Assembly (NCBI RefSeq): GCF_022879595.1
Contig: NZ_CP084268.1
Coordinates: forward strand, 1-64,000
DNA from: Caballeronia sp. Lep1P3
Lineage (GTDB): Bacteria; Pseudomonadota; Gammaproteobacteria; Burkholderiales; Burkholderiaceae
Length of the DNA stretch: 64,000 nt
Direction of reading: 5' to 3'
Positions 25,798-34,878 of this stretch are shown piece by piece (the first letter of the stretch is position 1; every line of letters begins with the position of its first letter). A program made the position numbers and the translations under genes. The notes under the pieces are model-generated. The model saw only the letters and a list, made by a program, of their open reading frames with translations, searched no databases and had not been told where the DNA came from.

Positions 25798-27291
25798 ATG
25801 TCCACCCCGTCACTCGATTTCGATCCGTCAGCAGTTCAGTTGCCTCAGGGACATTTCATCGGCGGTGCTTACCGCCAGACCGATGAGGCGCAGATCGCGG
25901 TTCTCAGGCCTTCGGACGGCAAGCTGCTCGGCCATGTACCGGACGCATCCGCCGGCACGGTCGACTTCGCGGTGAGCAACGCGCATGAGGCGTGGAAGAC
26001 GAGCGGCTGGGCCACGCGCTCGCCGCGCGAGCGGGCGAAGGTTCTGACGCGCTGGGCGGAGCTCATCGATCACCACGCGGTCAGCCTCGCCCAGCTCGAA
26101 GCCGTCAGCTCGACGCGTCCCGTCGCGCAAGCGTATGCGTCGGATGTGCCGTTCACGGCGGAGGCCATCCGCTTCTTCGCGGAACTCGCCGACAAGCTCG
26201 GCGGCGACATCGCGGCGACGCGGCGCGACAGTCTCGGCTTCGTCGCGTCGGAGCCGTATGGCGTGATCGGCGCAATCACGCCGTGGAATTTCCCCCTGTC
26301 GATGTGTTCGTGGAAGTGCGGCCCCGCGCTCGCGGCGGGTAACGCCGTCGTGCTGAAACCGTCCGAGATGACGCCTTTCTCGACGATGCGTCTCGCCGAA
26401 CTGGCGGTCGAAGCGGGCATGCCGGCGGGCATCTTCAACGTCGTCAACGGCCGGGGCGCAACGACGGGCGCGGCGCTCACGCGTCATCCCGACATTTCCA
26501 AGATCAGCTTCACCGGCTCGACGCGCACGGGCGCCGTCATCATGAGCGACGCCGCGATGCACGGCACCAAGCCGGTCACGCTCGAACTCGGCGGCAAGAG
26601 TCCGCAACTCGTGTTCGAGCGCGTGACGAATCTGGAGCACACCGCGCGATGCATCGCAAGCGGGTTCATCGCGAACGGCGGTCAGGCGTGCGTGGCCGGC
26701 ACGCGGCTCATCGTTCATCGGGGCATCGCGGATGCGCTCGTCGACGCGATCAAGGCTCAGCTTCGCAACGTCGCGGCAGGACCGCTGTGGCGCAGCACGA
26801 CGGCGTATTCGCCGATCATCAGCCGCGCGCAGGCCGAACGGATCGACCGGCTGGTGGAGGAGAGCCGCGCATCGGGCGCCGAAGTGCTCTTCGGCGGCGG
26901 CTATTTCGAAGACACGGACGAGGGCTTCTTTCATCGTCCGGCGCTGCTCGGCAACGTCACCTCCGACACGCCCGCCGTGCGCGAAGAACTGTTCGGCCCG
27001 GTACTCACCGTGCAGACCTTCGATGACGAAGACGAAGGCATCGCGCTCGCGGGACATCCGATCTATGGCCTCGCCGCGGGCATTCATTCGAGCGACATCG
27101 GCCAGGCGTTGCGCGCGATGCGCCGGATTGCGGCGGGCACCGTCTGGATCAATCGATACGGCCGAAGCGGCGACATGATCATCCCGACCGGCGGCTTCAA
27201 GCAGTCGGGCATCGGTAAGGATCTCGGCCGCCAGGCGCTCGAAGCAAGCATGCGCCATAAGAGCGTGCTGATCGACTTCGACGCGATGTAA
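25798..27291 (+). CDS. Aldehyde dehydrogenase (PuuC/betaine-aldehyde type)
   Basis: A 497-residue NAD(P)-dependent aldehyde dehydrogenase: N164 (PWNFP), K187 (LKPSE), FTGST (238-242), E263 (LELGGK) and nucleophile C298 (NGGQACVAG). Length is standard. It stands downstream of PuuR-like boxes and upstream of a HAD hydrolase and a PuuB-like oxidase on the same strand, so it should oxidise the amino-aldehyde released by that oxidase. The aldehyde is not identified; polyamine-derived aminoaldehydes would fit the context. Confidence 0.92.
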   Translation: MSTPSLDFDPSAVQLPQGHFIGGAYRQTDEAQIAVLRPSDGKLLGHVPDASAGTVDFAVSNAHEAWKTSGWATRSPRERAKVLTRWAELIDHHAVSLAQLEAVSSTRPVAQAYASDVPFTAEAIRFFAELADKLGGDIAATRRDSLGFVASEPYGVIGAITPWNFPLSMCSWKCGPALAAGNAVVLKPSEMTPFSTMRLAELAVEAGMPAGIFNVVNGRGATTGAALTRHPDISKISFTGSTRTGAVIMSDAAMHGTKPVTLELGGKSPQLVFERVTNLEHTARCIASGFIANGGQACVAGTRLIVHRGIADALVDAIKAQLRNVAAGPLWRSTTAYSPIISRAQAERIDRLVEESRASGAEVLFGGGYFEDTDEGFFHRPALLGNVTSDTPAVREELFGPVLTVQTFDDEDEGIALAGHPIYGLAAGIHSSDIGQALRAMRRIAAGTVWINRYGRSGDMIIPTGGFKQSGIGKDLGRQALEASMRHKSVLIDFDAM

Positions 27292-27368
27292 GCGCGACAT
27301 CACCGTTCACCCTGAAACACCCCCCGAACCTGAATCCACGGATTCGCCACGACGACAGGATGCTGACC

Positions 27369-28037
27369 ATGATCGATTTCGAGCCGAAGTACATCACGTT
27401 CGACTGCTACGGCACGCTCACCAACTTCCAGATGGGCGAGACGGCACGCCAGCTTTACGGCGACAAGCTCGATCCCGCGAAGATGGACGAATTCGCCGAA
27501 TTCTTCCGCGGCTACCGGCTCGACGAAGTGCTGGGCGCGTGGAAGCCGTATCGCGACGTCGTGGTGAATTCGGTGCGGCGCACCTGCGAGCGCACCGGCG
27601 TGCCGTTCGATATCGCCGCCGCGCAGAAGATCTATGAAGCGGTGCCGAGCTGGGGCCCGCATGCGGACGTCCCGGAAGGGCTGTCGCGTCTCGCGAAGAA
27701 GTACAAGCTCGTGATTCTGTCGAACGCATCCGACGATCAGATCCAGAGCAACGTCGACAAGCTCGGCGCGCCGTTTCACAAGGTCTACACCGCGCAGCAG
27801 GCGCAGGCGTACAAGCCGCTGCAGAAGGCGTTCGAATACATGTTCTCGCAGCTCGATTGCAATCCGGAAGACGTGCTGCATGTGTCGTCGAGCTTCCGTT
27901 ACGACCTGATGACCGCATACGACATGGGCATCAAGAACAAGGCGTTCGTCAATCGTCGCCATGAACCGGTGAATCCGTACTACGGCGTGAACGAAGTCTC
28001 GGACATCGGGCAGCTCGCGTCGCTGCTCGGCCTCTGA
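27369..28037 (+). CDS. HAD-superfamily hydrolase, type II haloacid dehalogenase-like (copy 1)
   Basis: A 222-residue HAD protein with motif I FDCYGTL (nucleophile Asp), motif II LSNAS, a lysine in YKP and motif IV near VSSSFRYDL. It resembles L-2-haloacid dehalogenases. However, the segment that normally reads SSNAWD is SSSFRYD, so the dehalogenase Asn is not retained and dehalogenation is doubtful. ATG 27369 is preferred over 27360 because AGG sits at a better distance. It is followed after 49 bases by a PuuB-like oxidase. The same pair recurs at 47175-49114. Role unknown. Confidence 0.85.
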   Translation: MIDFEPKYITFDCYGTLTNFQMGETARQLYGDKLDPAKMDEFAEFFRGYRLDEVLGAWKPYRDVVVNSVRRTCERTGVPFDIAAAQKIYEAVPSWGPHADVPEGLSRLAKKYKLVILSNASDDQIQSNVDKLGAPFHKVYTAQQAQAYKPLQKAFEYMFSQLDCNPEDVLHVSSSFRYDLMTAYDMGIKNKAFVNRRHEPVNPYYGVNEVSDIGQLASLLGL

Positions 28038-28086
28038 ACGCATCGTTCGTTCGTCTCCGCTAACGCTCGACAGGACACGCAAGCGC

Positions 28087-29364
28087 ATGAAGCTCGATTC
28101 CTACTGGCTCGACACCGCGCCACGCTTTTCGAAGCCCGATCAGGGACCGCTTCCCGCGCGGGTCGACGTGGCGGTGGTGGGCGGCGGCTTCACGGGCCTA
28201 TCGGCGGCGCTCGAACTGGCGAAGCGCGGCGTGTCGGTCGTCGTCCTCGAAGCCGGACGGCTCGCCGCGCAGGCGTCGGGGCGCAACGGCGGACACTGCA
28301 ATACCGGCGTCGCGCAGGACTATGCGTCGTTGTCGGCGCGCATCGGGCGCGAGCGCGCGTCGGAGTTCTACCGCGCATACGCGCTCGCCGTGGAGACGGT
28401 ACGCTCGATCATCGTCGAAGAGGGCATCGACTGCGATCTGCGGGACAGCGGCAAGATCAAGCTGGCCGCGAAGCCGCAGCATTTCGCGTCGCTCGCGAAG
28501 TCCTACGAAGTGCTCAAACGCGAGGTCGATCCCGATGTCGAACTCGTGCCGCCCGAGCGCATGCGCGACGAGATCGCGTCCGACCGCTTCTTCGGTGGCC
28601 TCGTGCAACGCCGCGGCATGCAGATGCACATGGGCAAGTTCGGCGTCGGACTCGCCGAAGCGGCGGCGCGTCGCGGCGCGCGCATCTTCGAGGACACGCC
28701 CGTGACCGGCCTGAAGCCGCTCGGCGGCAGCGCGTTCGAAGTGCAAAGCGCGCGCGGCGCACTGCGCGCGGATCGCGTGCTGATCGCGACGGGCGCATCC
28801 GAAACGGGACCGCTGCAATGGTTTCGCAGACGCATCGCGCCGGTGGGCAGTTTCATCGTCGCGACGGAACCGCTCGGCCGCGCGAAGCTCGACGCGCTCT
28901 TGCCGACGCGCCGTTCCTACGTGACGACGCGTCATATCGGCAACTACTTTCGCGCGACGCCCGACGAGCGTCTTTTGTTCGGCGGCCGTGCGCGTTTCGC
29001 GATGTCCAATCCGCGCTCGGACGAGAAGAGCGGGCGCATTCTGCAGGCGGGCATCGCGCAGTACTTCCCGCAACTGGCCGATGTGTGCATCGACTACTGC
29101 TGGGGCGGTCTCGTCGATATGACCGCAGACCGCCTGCCGCGCGCGGGCGAGCATGAAGGACTGTTCTATTCGATGGGCTATAGCGGCCACGGTGTGCAGA
29201 TGTCGGTGCACATGGGCCGCGTGATGGCCGACGTGATGTTCGGCGCGAACGCCCGCAATCCGTGGCGCACGCTCGACTGGCCCGCGATTCCGGGGCATTT
29301 CGGACGCGCGTGGTTCCTGCCGCTCGTCGGCGCGTATTACCGCTTGCAGGACGTGTTGCACTGA
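28087..29364 (+). CDS. FAD-dependent oxidoreductase, gamma-glutamylputrescine oxidase-like (copy 1)
   Basis: A 425-residue DAO-fold flavoprotein. It begins MKLDSYWLDTAPRF; the Rossmann GGGFTG is at 32-37, the PuuB/OrdL-type ASGRNGGHCNTG follows, and the C-terminal part is CIDYCWGGLVDMTADRLPR with GYSGHGVQMSVHMG. PuuB oxidises gamma-glutamylputrescine to the aminoaldehyde; relatives act on other N-substituted amines. It lies downstream of a PuuR-like regulator, an aldehyde dehydrogenase and a HAD protein. No gamma-glutamylputrescine synthetase (PuuA) or hydrolase (PuuD) is present in the window, so a different substrate is possible. Paralog of 47840-49114. Confidence 0.88.
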   Translation: MKLDSYWLDTAPRFSKPDQGPLPARVDVAVVGGGFTGLSAALELAKRGVSVVVLEAGRLAAQASGRNGGHCNTGVAQDYASLSARIGRERASEFYRAYALAVETVRSIIVEEGIDCDLRDSGKIKLAAKPQHFASLAKSYEVLKREVDPDVELVPPERMRDEIASDRFFGGLVQRRGMQMHMGKFGVGLAEAAARRGARIFEDTPVTGLKPLGGSAFEVQSARGALRADRVLIATGASETGPLQWFRRRIAPVGSFIVATEPLGRAKLDALLPTRRSYVTTRHIGNYFRATPDERLLFGGRARFAMSNPRSDEKSGRILQAGIAQYFPQLADVCIDYCWGGLVDMTADRLPRAGEHEGLFYSMGYSGHGVQMSVHMGRVMADVMFGANARNPWRTLDWPAIPGHFGRAWFLPLVGAYYRLQDVLH

Positions 29365-29456
29365 ACCGAAGTTTGAAGCGTTGAATAGCGAGCCGTGCCG
29401 GTGAACGGCGCGAGCCGCAGACCCGATTCACGACCACTGTCTACCGAGGATCTTCC

Positions 29457-30275
29457 ATGTCGCGTTCCACGTTCGAGATTGCTTCCCCGCTTGCTTCCTT
29501 TTTCGGCCTGCGCGCCGTTCGCCGCATGGCGTTCGGCGCGGGCGTCGCGCTCTCGATGACCCTGGGCGCGGCCGCCCACGCCGCCGATGCCCCGACGCTC
29601 AGCGCGGGCTCGCCGCCGTCGAGCGCGCCGACCACGTATCTCAACGTGAAGACGCAGAAGATCGAGGGCCTCATGCCCGATGTCGTGCGCGAAATCGGCA
29701 AGCGCGAGGGTTTCGCCGTGGACTACAACGCGGTGCCGTTCGCCGCGCTCATTCAGTCGGTGGTGTCGGGCAAGATCGACATCATCGTCGCGGGCATGAC
29801 GCCCACGCCCAAGCGCGCCGAAGTGGTCGATTTCTCGCAGCCGGTCACGGCCTTCGGCGAAGGCATCATCGTGAAGGATTCCGACAAGAACCAGTATCAC
29901 TCGGCGCAGGACTTCAAGGGCATGTCGATCGGCGCGCCGACCGGCACGGACTACGCCGCGCAGCTCCAGGCGCTCGGCATCTTCAAGGAAGTGAAGATGT
30001 ACGACAGTCCCGCCGACATGACGCGCGACGTAGCGCTCGGGCGTATCGTCGCGGGCTTCAACGACTATCCGATCCTGAAGGCGCAGGAAATCGCGGGCGC
30101 GAACTCGGGCACGCGCGTGGACGACAGCTACGTGCCGATGCGCAAGTTCCCGATCGCCATCGCCGTGAAAAAGGGCAACGACGCGCTGCTCGCGAAAATC
30201 AACGAAGCGTTGACCAAGATGAAGGCCGACGGAAGCCTCGACGCGATTCTCAAGAAGTGGCACTTCTCGGGCTGA
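29457..30275 (+). CDS. Amino-acid ABC transporter substrate-binding protein (family 3)
   Basis: A 272-residue periplasmic binding protein. A long n-region precedes the signal-peptide core (MAFGAGVALSMTLGAAAHA, cleavage near residue 43). The family-3 body reads GLMPDVVREIGKREGF, GKIDIIVAGMTPTPKRAEVVDFS and LDAILKKWHF at the end. GAGG precedes the ATG. It is followed by its own permease and ATPase, giving a complete polar amino-acid importer directly after the PuuB-like oxidase, whose substrate it probably supplies. Confidence 0.92.
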   Translation: MSRSTFEIASPLASFFGLRAVRRMAFGAGVALSMTLGAAAHAADAPTLSAGSPPSSAPTTYLNVKTQKIEGLMPDVVREIGKREGFAVDYNAVPFAALIQSVVSGKIDIIVAGMTPTPKRAEVVDFSQPVTAFGEGIIVKDSDKNQYHSAQDFKGMSIGAPTGTDYAAQLQALGIFKEVKMYDSPADMTRDVALGRIVAGFNDYPILKAQEIAGANSGTRVDDSYVPMRKFPIAIAVKKGNDALLAKINEALTKMKADGSLDAILKKWHFSG

Positions 30276-30371
30276 CGCGCCCGACGGACGGGGCGTCCCG
30301 CCTCGACGCGAACAATCGGACAGCGCGGCGGGACGAAGAACTGCAACGAGCGATAAGAAACAAGGCGTGAA

Positions 30372-31028
30372 ATGCATTGGCACGATATAGCCGACTTTGT
30401 ACCGATTCTGCTGGAAGGCGCGGTGATGAGCGTCGTCATCACGCTGGGCGCGCTCGTGATGAGCACGGCGCTCGGTCTCGTATGGGCACTGCTCAAGATG
30501 TCGCGCTATCCGGGCGTGGTGCGCGCGGTGAGCACGCTCATCAACGTGGTGCGCGGCCTGCCGATGATCGTGCTGCTGTTCTACATCTACTTCGTGCTGC
30601 CGGACATTCACGTTCAGGTGACGGCTTTCCAGGCGAGCATCCTGGGTCTGGGCTTCGGCTATTCGACCTACGTCGCCGAGATCATCCGCTCGGGCATCGA
30701 AGCGGTCGATCCCGGCCAGTTCGAAGCGGCGCAATCCATCGGCATGGGCCGCGTCAAGACGATGGTGCGCGTGATCCTGCCGCAGGCCATCAAGGTGGCG
30801 CTGCCGCCCTACAGCAACACGCTCGTGATGATGCTGAAGGACTCCTCGCTCGCATCGACTATCACGGTCGCCGAGATGACGCGCGAAGGCCAGCTCATCG
30901 CGGCATCGACGTTTCAGAACATGACGGTGTACACGCTCGTGGCGCTCGGCTATCTCGCGATGAGCCTGCCGCTCATGAGCATGACGCGTTCGCTCGAGCG
31001 GCGCTTCGGCCGGCACAAGGCGAAATGA
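30372..31028 (+). CDS. Amino-acid ABC transporter permease (HisM/GlnP type)
   Basis: A 218-residue inner-membrane permease with about five transmembrane segments. It carries the family signature around [22 protein letters not shown] (EAA loop, residues about 117-138), which contacts the ATPase. It lies 96 bases after the binding protein and 58 bases before the ATPase. Confidence 0.92.
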   Translation: MHWHDIADFVPILLEGAVMSVVITLGALVMSTALGLVWALLKMSRYPGVVRAVSTLINVVRGLPMIVLLFYIYFVLPDIHVQVTAFQASILGLGFGYSTYVAEIIRSGIEAVDPGQFEAAQSIGMGRVKTMVRVILPQAIKVALPPYSNTLVMMLKDSSLASTITVAEMTREGQLIAASTFQNMTVYTLVALGYLAMSLPLMSMTRSLERRFGRHKAK

Positions 31029-31086
31029 GCGCGGCGGGCTTGGGCACGCGCGAGAACACGGAATAACGCAGGGCAACGAGGTCGAG

Positions 31087-31863
31087 ATGATCGAAATCAC
31101 GGACGTGCACAAGAGCTTCGGCGCCGTGCCGGTGCTCAAGGGCATCAGCCTGAAGATCGAGCAGGGCGAGGTGGTGTGTCTGATCGGCGCGTCGGGCTCG
31201 GGAAAGTCGACGCTCCTGCGCTGCATCAACGCGCTCGAATCCTATGACGCCGGCGAGATCAGGCTGATGGATCAGCGCGTCGAACAGCGCTCGCGCCACA
31301 TCAACCAGTTGCGCACGCAAGTGGGCATGGTCTTTCAGCGGTTCAATCTGTTTCCGCATCGCACGGCGCTCGAAAACGTCATGGAAGGGCCCGTGCACGT
31401 CAAGCGCGTACCGCTCGCGCAAGCGCGCCGCGAGGCGGGCGAGCTGCTCGCGAAAGTGGGACTCGCAGAGAAGCTGCACGCGTATCCGCATCAACTGTCG
31501 GGCGGGCAGCAACAGCGCGTGGCGATCGCGAGATCGCTGGCGATGAAGCCGAAGGCGATTCTCTTCGATGAACCCACGTCCGCGCTCGATCCCGAACTCG
31601 TCGGCGAAGTGCTGGGCGTGATGCGCACGCTGGCCCGCGAAGGCATGACCATGCTCGTCGTCACGCACGAGATGGGCTTCGCGCGCGAAGTGGCCGACCG
31701 CGTGTGCTTCCTGCATGCGGGAATGATTATCGAAGAGGGGACGGCGCAGCAGGTTCTCGGTTCGCCGCGCGAGGCCCGCACGCGCGAATTCCTGCGCCAT
31801 GTGCTGACGAGCCGCGTCGGGGAGCATCACGCAGAGGACGGCGCGGCGGGAGCGGTCGCATGA
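31087..31863 (+). CDS. Amino-acid ABC transporter ATP-binding protein (GlnQ/HisP type)
   Basis: A 258-residue ATPase: Walker [10 protein letters not shown] (about 38-46), Q-loop [10 protein letters not shown], signature LSGGQQQR, Walker [13 protein letters not shown] and the switch VVTHEMGF. Length and order are standard. It completes the importer of 29457-31863. It ends 13 bases before a small AraC-type gene. Confidence 0.93.
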   Translation: MIEITDVHKSFGAVPVLKGISLKIEQGEVVCLIGASGSGKSTLLRCINALESYDAGEIRLMDQRVEQRSRHINQLRTQVGMVFQRFNLFPHRTALENVMEGPVHVKRVPLAQARREAGELLAKVGLAEKLHAYPHQLSGGQQQRVAIARSLAMKPKAILFDEPTSALDPELVGEVLGVMRTLAREGMTMLVVTHEMGFAREVADRVCFLHAGMIIEEGTAQQVLGSPREARTREFLRHVLTSRVGEHHAEDGAAGAVA

Positions 31864-31876
31864 GTGGACGCGCGCC

Positions 31877-32323
31877 ATGCTGAGTCTTATGTCATCGTCC
31901 GCTGCGGGTCCGAACGCGCACACGGCGCGCGCGACGCAGGCTGTTCAGCGCGCACTGGATTTCATCGAAACGTGTTTCGCGGAGCCGATCAGCCTGTCGG
32001 CGCTCGCGGGCATCGCGGGTCTGAGCATTTCGCGTTTCGCCGTGCGATTCAGCGCGGAGGTCGGCATCTCGCCGCAGCAGTACGTGCGGCTCGTGCGGGT
32101 GCGCGAGGCGCAATGCCTGTTGAGCCGCGGCTTGCCGCCGTCGGTCGTCGCGGCGGAAGTCGGCTTCTTCGACCAGAGTCATCTTTGCCGCCACTTCAAG
32201 CGCGTGCTCGGCGCGACGCCCGGCGAATGGCTGAGCGGCGGCGCGGGCGCGCACGTCGCCCAACGCAGGAATGTCACGCGGGCGGCTGCGGAAACAGCGA
32301 TTCGAGCGGATACCCGGTCCTGA
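31877..32323 (+). CDS. AraC-type regulator consisting mainly of the DNA-binding domain
   Basis: A 148-residue protein in which residues about 23-122 form the double-HTH AraC domain (LSALAGIAGLSISRFAVRFS, then VAAEVGFFDQSHLCRHFKRV). There is no N-terminal effector-binding domain, unlike most AraC regulators of about 300 residues, so it resembles short SoxS/MarA-like forms. It follows the ABC ATPase by 13 bases. Its last 50 bases overlap the 3-prime end of the convergent Lrp gene. Targets unknown. Confidence 0.85.
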   Translation: MLSLMSSSAAGPNAHTARATQAVQRALDFIETCFAEPISLSALAGIAGLSISRFAVRFSAEVGISPQQYVRLVRVREAQCLLSRGLPPSVVAAEVGFFDQSHLCRHFKRVLGATPGEWLSGGAGAHVAQRRNVTRAAAETAIRADTRS

Positions 32324-32771
32324 CCAACGGCGTGCGGACGATCACATAGCTGAAGTGCCGGTCGATGCCGATGTCGCGCGCGATCAGCGCTTCGATCACG
32401 CGGTGATAGTGGCTGACGCTGCGGGTAATGAACTTGAGCAAGTAGTCGTACTCGCCGCTCGCGAGATGACATTCGACGATTTCTTCGACCGCGCCGATCG
32501 CCGCCTCGAACTTCGCGAAGTCTTCGCGTCGGCGGTCGGTCAGCGTGATTTCGGCGAAGACGGTCTGCACGTCGTCGAATGCGCGCAGATCCAGGCGCGC
32601 GCCGTAGCCCGCGATGTAGCCCGCCTGCTCCAGCCGCCCGACGCGCGCGAGGCACGACGCAGGCGAAAGACTCACCGCGTTCGCGAGTTCGTCGTTCGTC
32701 ATGCGGCCTTGCTCCTGAAGTTGCGCCAGGATGTGCAGATCGATACGGTCCAGTTTCGCGTTGTCGTTCAT
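32274..32771 (-). CDS. Lrp/AsnC-family transcriptional regulator (copy 2)
   Basis: A 165-residue Lrp regulator with HTH (KLDRIDLHILAQLQEQGRMT, ELANAVSLSPASCLARVGRLE) and RAM domain (YDYLLKFITRSVSHY). It is the same length as the paralog at 17692-18189 and highly similar along its whole length. It is divergent from the dipeptide-type ABC operon starting at 33232; an Lrp-type palindrome lies between. It probably controls that operon and the aminotransferase at its end. Confidence 0.92.
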   Translation of the reverse strand: MNDNAKLDRIDLHILAQLQEQGRMTNDELANAVSLSPASCLARVGRLEQAGYIAGYGARLDLRAFDDVQTVFAEITLTDRRREDFAKFEAAIGAVEEIVECHLASGEYDYLLKFITRSVSHYHRVIEALIARDIGIDRHFSYVIVRTPLVRTGYPLESLFPQPPA

Positions 32772-33231
32772 CGTGGTGTGCGCCTAGAGTGCGTCGCCGC
32801 ATCGGACATGAAGAGACGGCGCCGCGCGGTGTGATCCGATAGTACCGACTACCGACAGTACCGATGGTACCGACTGCGGCCCGCCCGACGCTTCGCCAAA
32901 AGCGCGCCAAAAGAGGGCATGCGCCGCGTTTTTCACCCGCCGCACAGCATTTTGTGCTGCGTGCATCGACGAGCGCCCGGGCGTTGGGAGCGCGCCGCCC
33001 GATGAATGCGCAGGCGCATGCATCAGGGTCTTTCCCGACGACGGCAAAACATGCTGTCCGGACCACGCAAAACCGTGATTTCGAATGGTCGGGTCCAGCG
33101 AAACGCGGTGAACGGCATTTTTTGCGGTGATTAAATCAGCTATCGGATTCATGCAGCAGGATTCACGCAGCAGCACGGCCTTCGTCAGTAATGCAATCCA
33201 ACGTTCCACCCGTCAATGAGGAGCAGGTGTC
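32772..33231. other. Intergenic control region between Lrp (copy 2) and the dipeptide ABC operon
   Basis: 460 bases without a gene. It contains the palindrome at 32941-32963, a GTACCGACnnnCGAC-type short repeat near 32843-32875 (GTACCGACTACCGACAGTACCGATGGTACCGACT), and AT-richer DNA near 33115-33160 that probably carries the operon promoter. Confidence 0.6.
32941..32963. promoter_or_regulatory. Lrp-type palindromic operator (copy 2)
   Basis: CGCACAGCATTTTGTGCTGCGTG. It is identical in its core (CAGCATTTTGTGCTGCG) to the site at 19845-19867. The similarity extends about 24 bases to the left (CGCGTTTT...CA, then CCGC), giving a conserved block of about 47 bases. It lies between lrp copy 2 and the ABC operon. 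Confidence 0.65.
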
Positions 33232-34812
33232 ATGTACGACGACGAAATCAGAAAAGGCGGCATGAGCCGCCGCGACATGCTGCGCGTGCTGGCAGCCGGC
33301 GGCATGGCAATGGCCGGCGCGGGCGGTCTTTTGGCCGGCGCCGCGCCCGCTTTTGCGGCGCCTGCGCCCAAGAAGGGCGGAAAGATCCGCGTCGCGTATG
33401 ACGCGTCATCGACGGCCGACACGCTCGATCCCGCCAAGGGATCGTCGGGCTCGGACTACATCCGCTTTTTCATGTTCTACAGCAGCCTCACGCAGCTCGA
33501 TGGATCGCTCACGCCGCGCATGGATCTCGCCGAATCGATCGACACGAGCGACGGCAAGACCTGGGTCATCAAGCTGCGCCGAGGCGTCACGTTCCACGAC
33601 GGCAAGCCGCTCACCCCCGCCGATGTTGCCTACTCGCTCATGCGTCACAAGAACGCGGCGACGGCGTCGAAGGTGAAGACGCTCGCCGACCAGTTCGCCG
33701 ACGCCAAGCAGACCGGCCCGAACGAAGTGACGCTGACGCTCGTTTCCGCGAACGCCGACTTGCCCGTGATCCTCGCCACGCCGCAGTTCGTGATCGTGAA
33801 GGACGGCACGACGGACTTCAGCACCGGCATCGGCACCGGCCCGTACAAGCTCAAGTCGTTCAAGCCGGGCGTCTCGACCGTCGGCGTGCGCAACGACAAC
33901 TTCTGGAAGACGGGCGGCGGCCCGTACCTCGACCAGATCGAGCTGATCGGCATTGGCGACGACGCGGCTCGTATCAACGCGCTGCTCTCCGGCGACGTCC
34001 ATCTCATCAACTCGGTCGACCCGCGTTCGACGCAGCGCATCGCATCGACGGACGGCTACGAAGTCAGGGAAACGAAATCCGGCCTGTACACCGATCTCAT
34101 CATGCGCCGCGACAACCCGATGTCGGGCAACGCGGACTTCGTGCAGGGCATGAAGTATCTGTTCGACCGCGAGCAGGTGAAGACCGCGGTGTTTCGCGGC
34201 TATGCGGTGATCGGCAACGATCAGCCGATTCCGCCGGAGCATCGCTACTTCAACGCGTCGCTGCCGCAGCGCCCGCACGACCCGGACAAGGCGAAGTTCT
34301 ACTTCCAGAAGGCGGGCGCCATCGGCACGACGCTCCCGCCGATCTACGCCACCACCGACGCGAACGGTTCCGTCGAAATGGGCGTGCTGTTGCAGCAGTC
34401 AGCGGCCAAGATCGGCGTGAATCTGACGATCAACCGCGTCCCGGCCGACGGCTACTGGTCGCAGCACTGGATGAAGCATCCGCTCGGCTTCGGCAGCGTC
34501 AATCCGCGTTCGAGCGCCGATGTGCTGTTCACGCAGTTCTTCAAGTCGGATGCGCCGTGGAACGAGTCCGGCTGGAACAACCCGAAGTTCGACCAGCTGC
34601 TCTCCGCCGCGCGCTCGGAAACCGACGACGCCAAGCGCAAGCAGATGTACGGCGACATGCAGGCGATCGTGTCGGAGCAGGGCGGCATCGGCATCCCCGC
34701 CTTCCTGAGCCTGCTCGACGCGAACGACAAGCGCCTGCAGGGTCTCAAGCCGATTCCGACCGGCGCGATGATGGGCTTTTCGTTCGCCGAGCACGTCTGG
34801 TGGAACGCGTGA
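33232..34812 (+). CDS. Dipeptide/oligopeptide-type ABC transporter substrate-binding protein (family 5), Tat-exported
   Basis: A 526-residue family-5 binding protein with a twin-arginine signal (MSRRDMLRVLAAGGMAM region, cleavage after AAPAFA near residue 42). Mature-domain signatures include LDPAKGSSG, WVIKLRRGVTFHDGKPLTPADVAYSL and GTGPYKLKSF. Family 5 also binds nickel, glutathione, opines and other compounds. It begins a complete importer operon (33232-38740) with two permeases and a fused ATPase. A second such set is at 49142-54268. Confidence 0.92.
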   Translation: MYDDEIRKGGMSRRDMLRVLAAGGMAMAGAGGLLAGAAPAFAAPAPKKGGKIRVAYDASSTADTLDPAKGSSGSDYIRFFMFYSSLTQLDGSLTPRMDLAESIDTSDGKTWVIKLRRGVTFHDGKPLTPADVAYSLMRHKNAATASKVKTLADQFADAKQTGPNEVTLTLVSANADLPVILATPQFVIVKDGTTDFSTGIGTGPYKLKSFKPGVSTVGVRNDNFWKTGGGPYLDQIELIGIGDDAARINALLSGDVHLINSVDPRSTQRIASTDGYEVRETKSGLYTDLIMRRDNPMSGNADFVQGMKYLFDREQVKTAVFRGYAVIGNDQPIPPEHRYFNASLPQRPHDPDKAKFYFQKAGAIGTTLPPIYATTDANGSVEMGVLLQQSAAKIGVNLTINRVPADGYWSQHWMKHPLGFGSVNPRSSADVLFTQFFKSDAPWNESGWNNPKFDQLLSAARSETDDAKRKQMYGDMQAIVSEQGGIGIPAFLSLLDANDKRLQGLKPIPTGAMMGFSFAEHVWWNA

Positions 34813-34878
34813 CGATGTGACACGACTCAAGCGGCGGCCGCGCGCCGCCGCGTTGCCCACTCACAGGAGGGCTGACAG

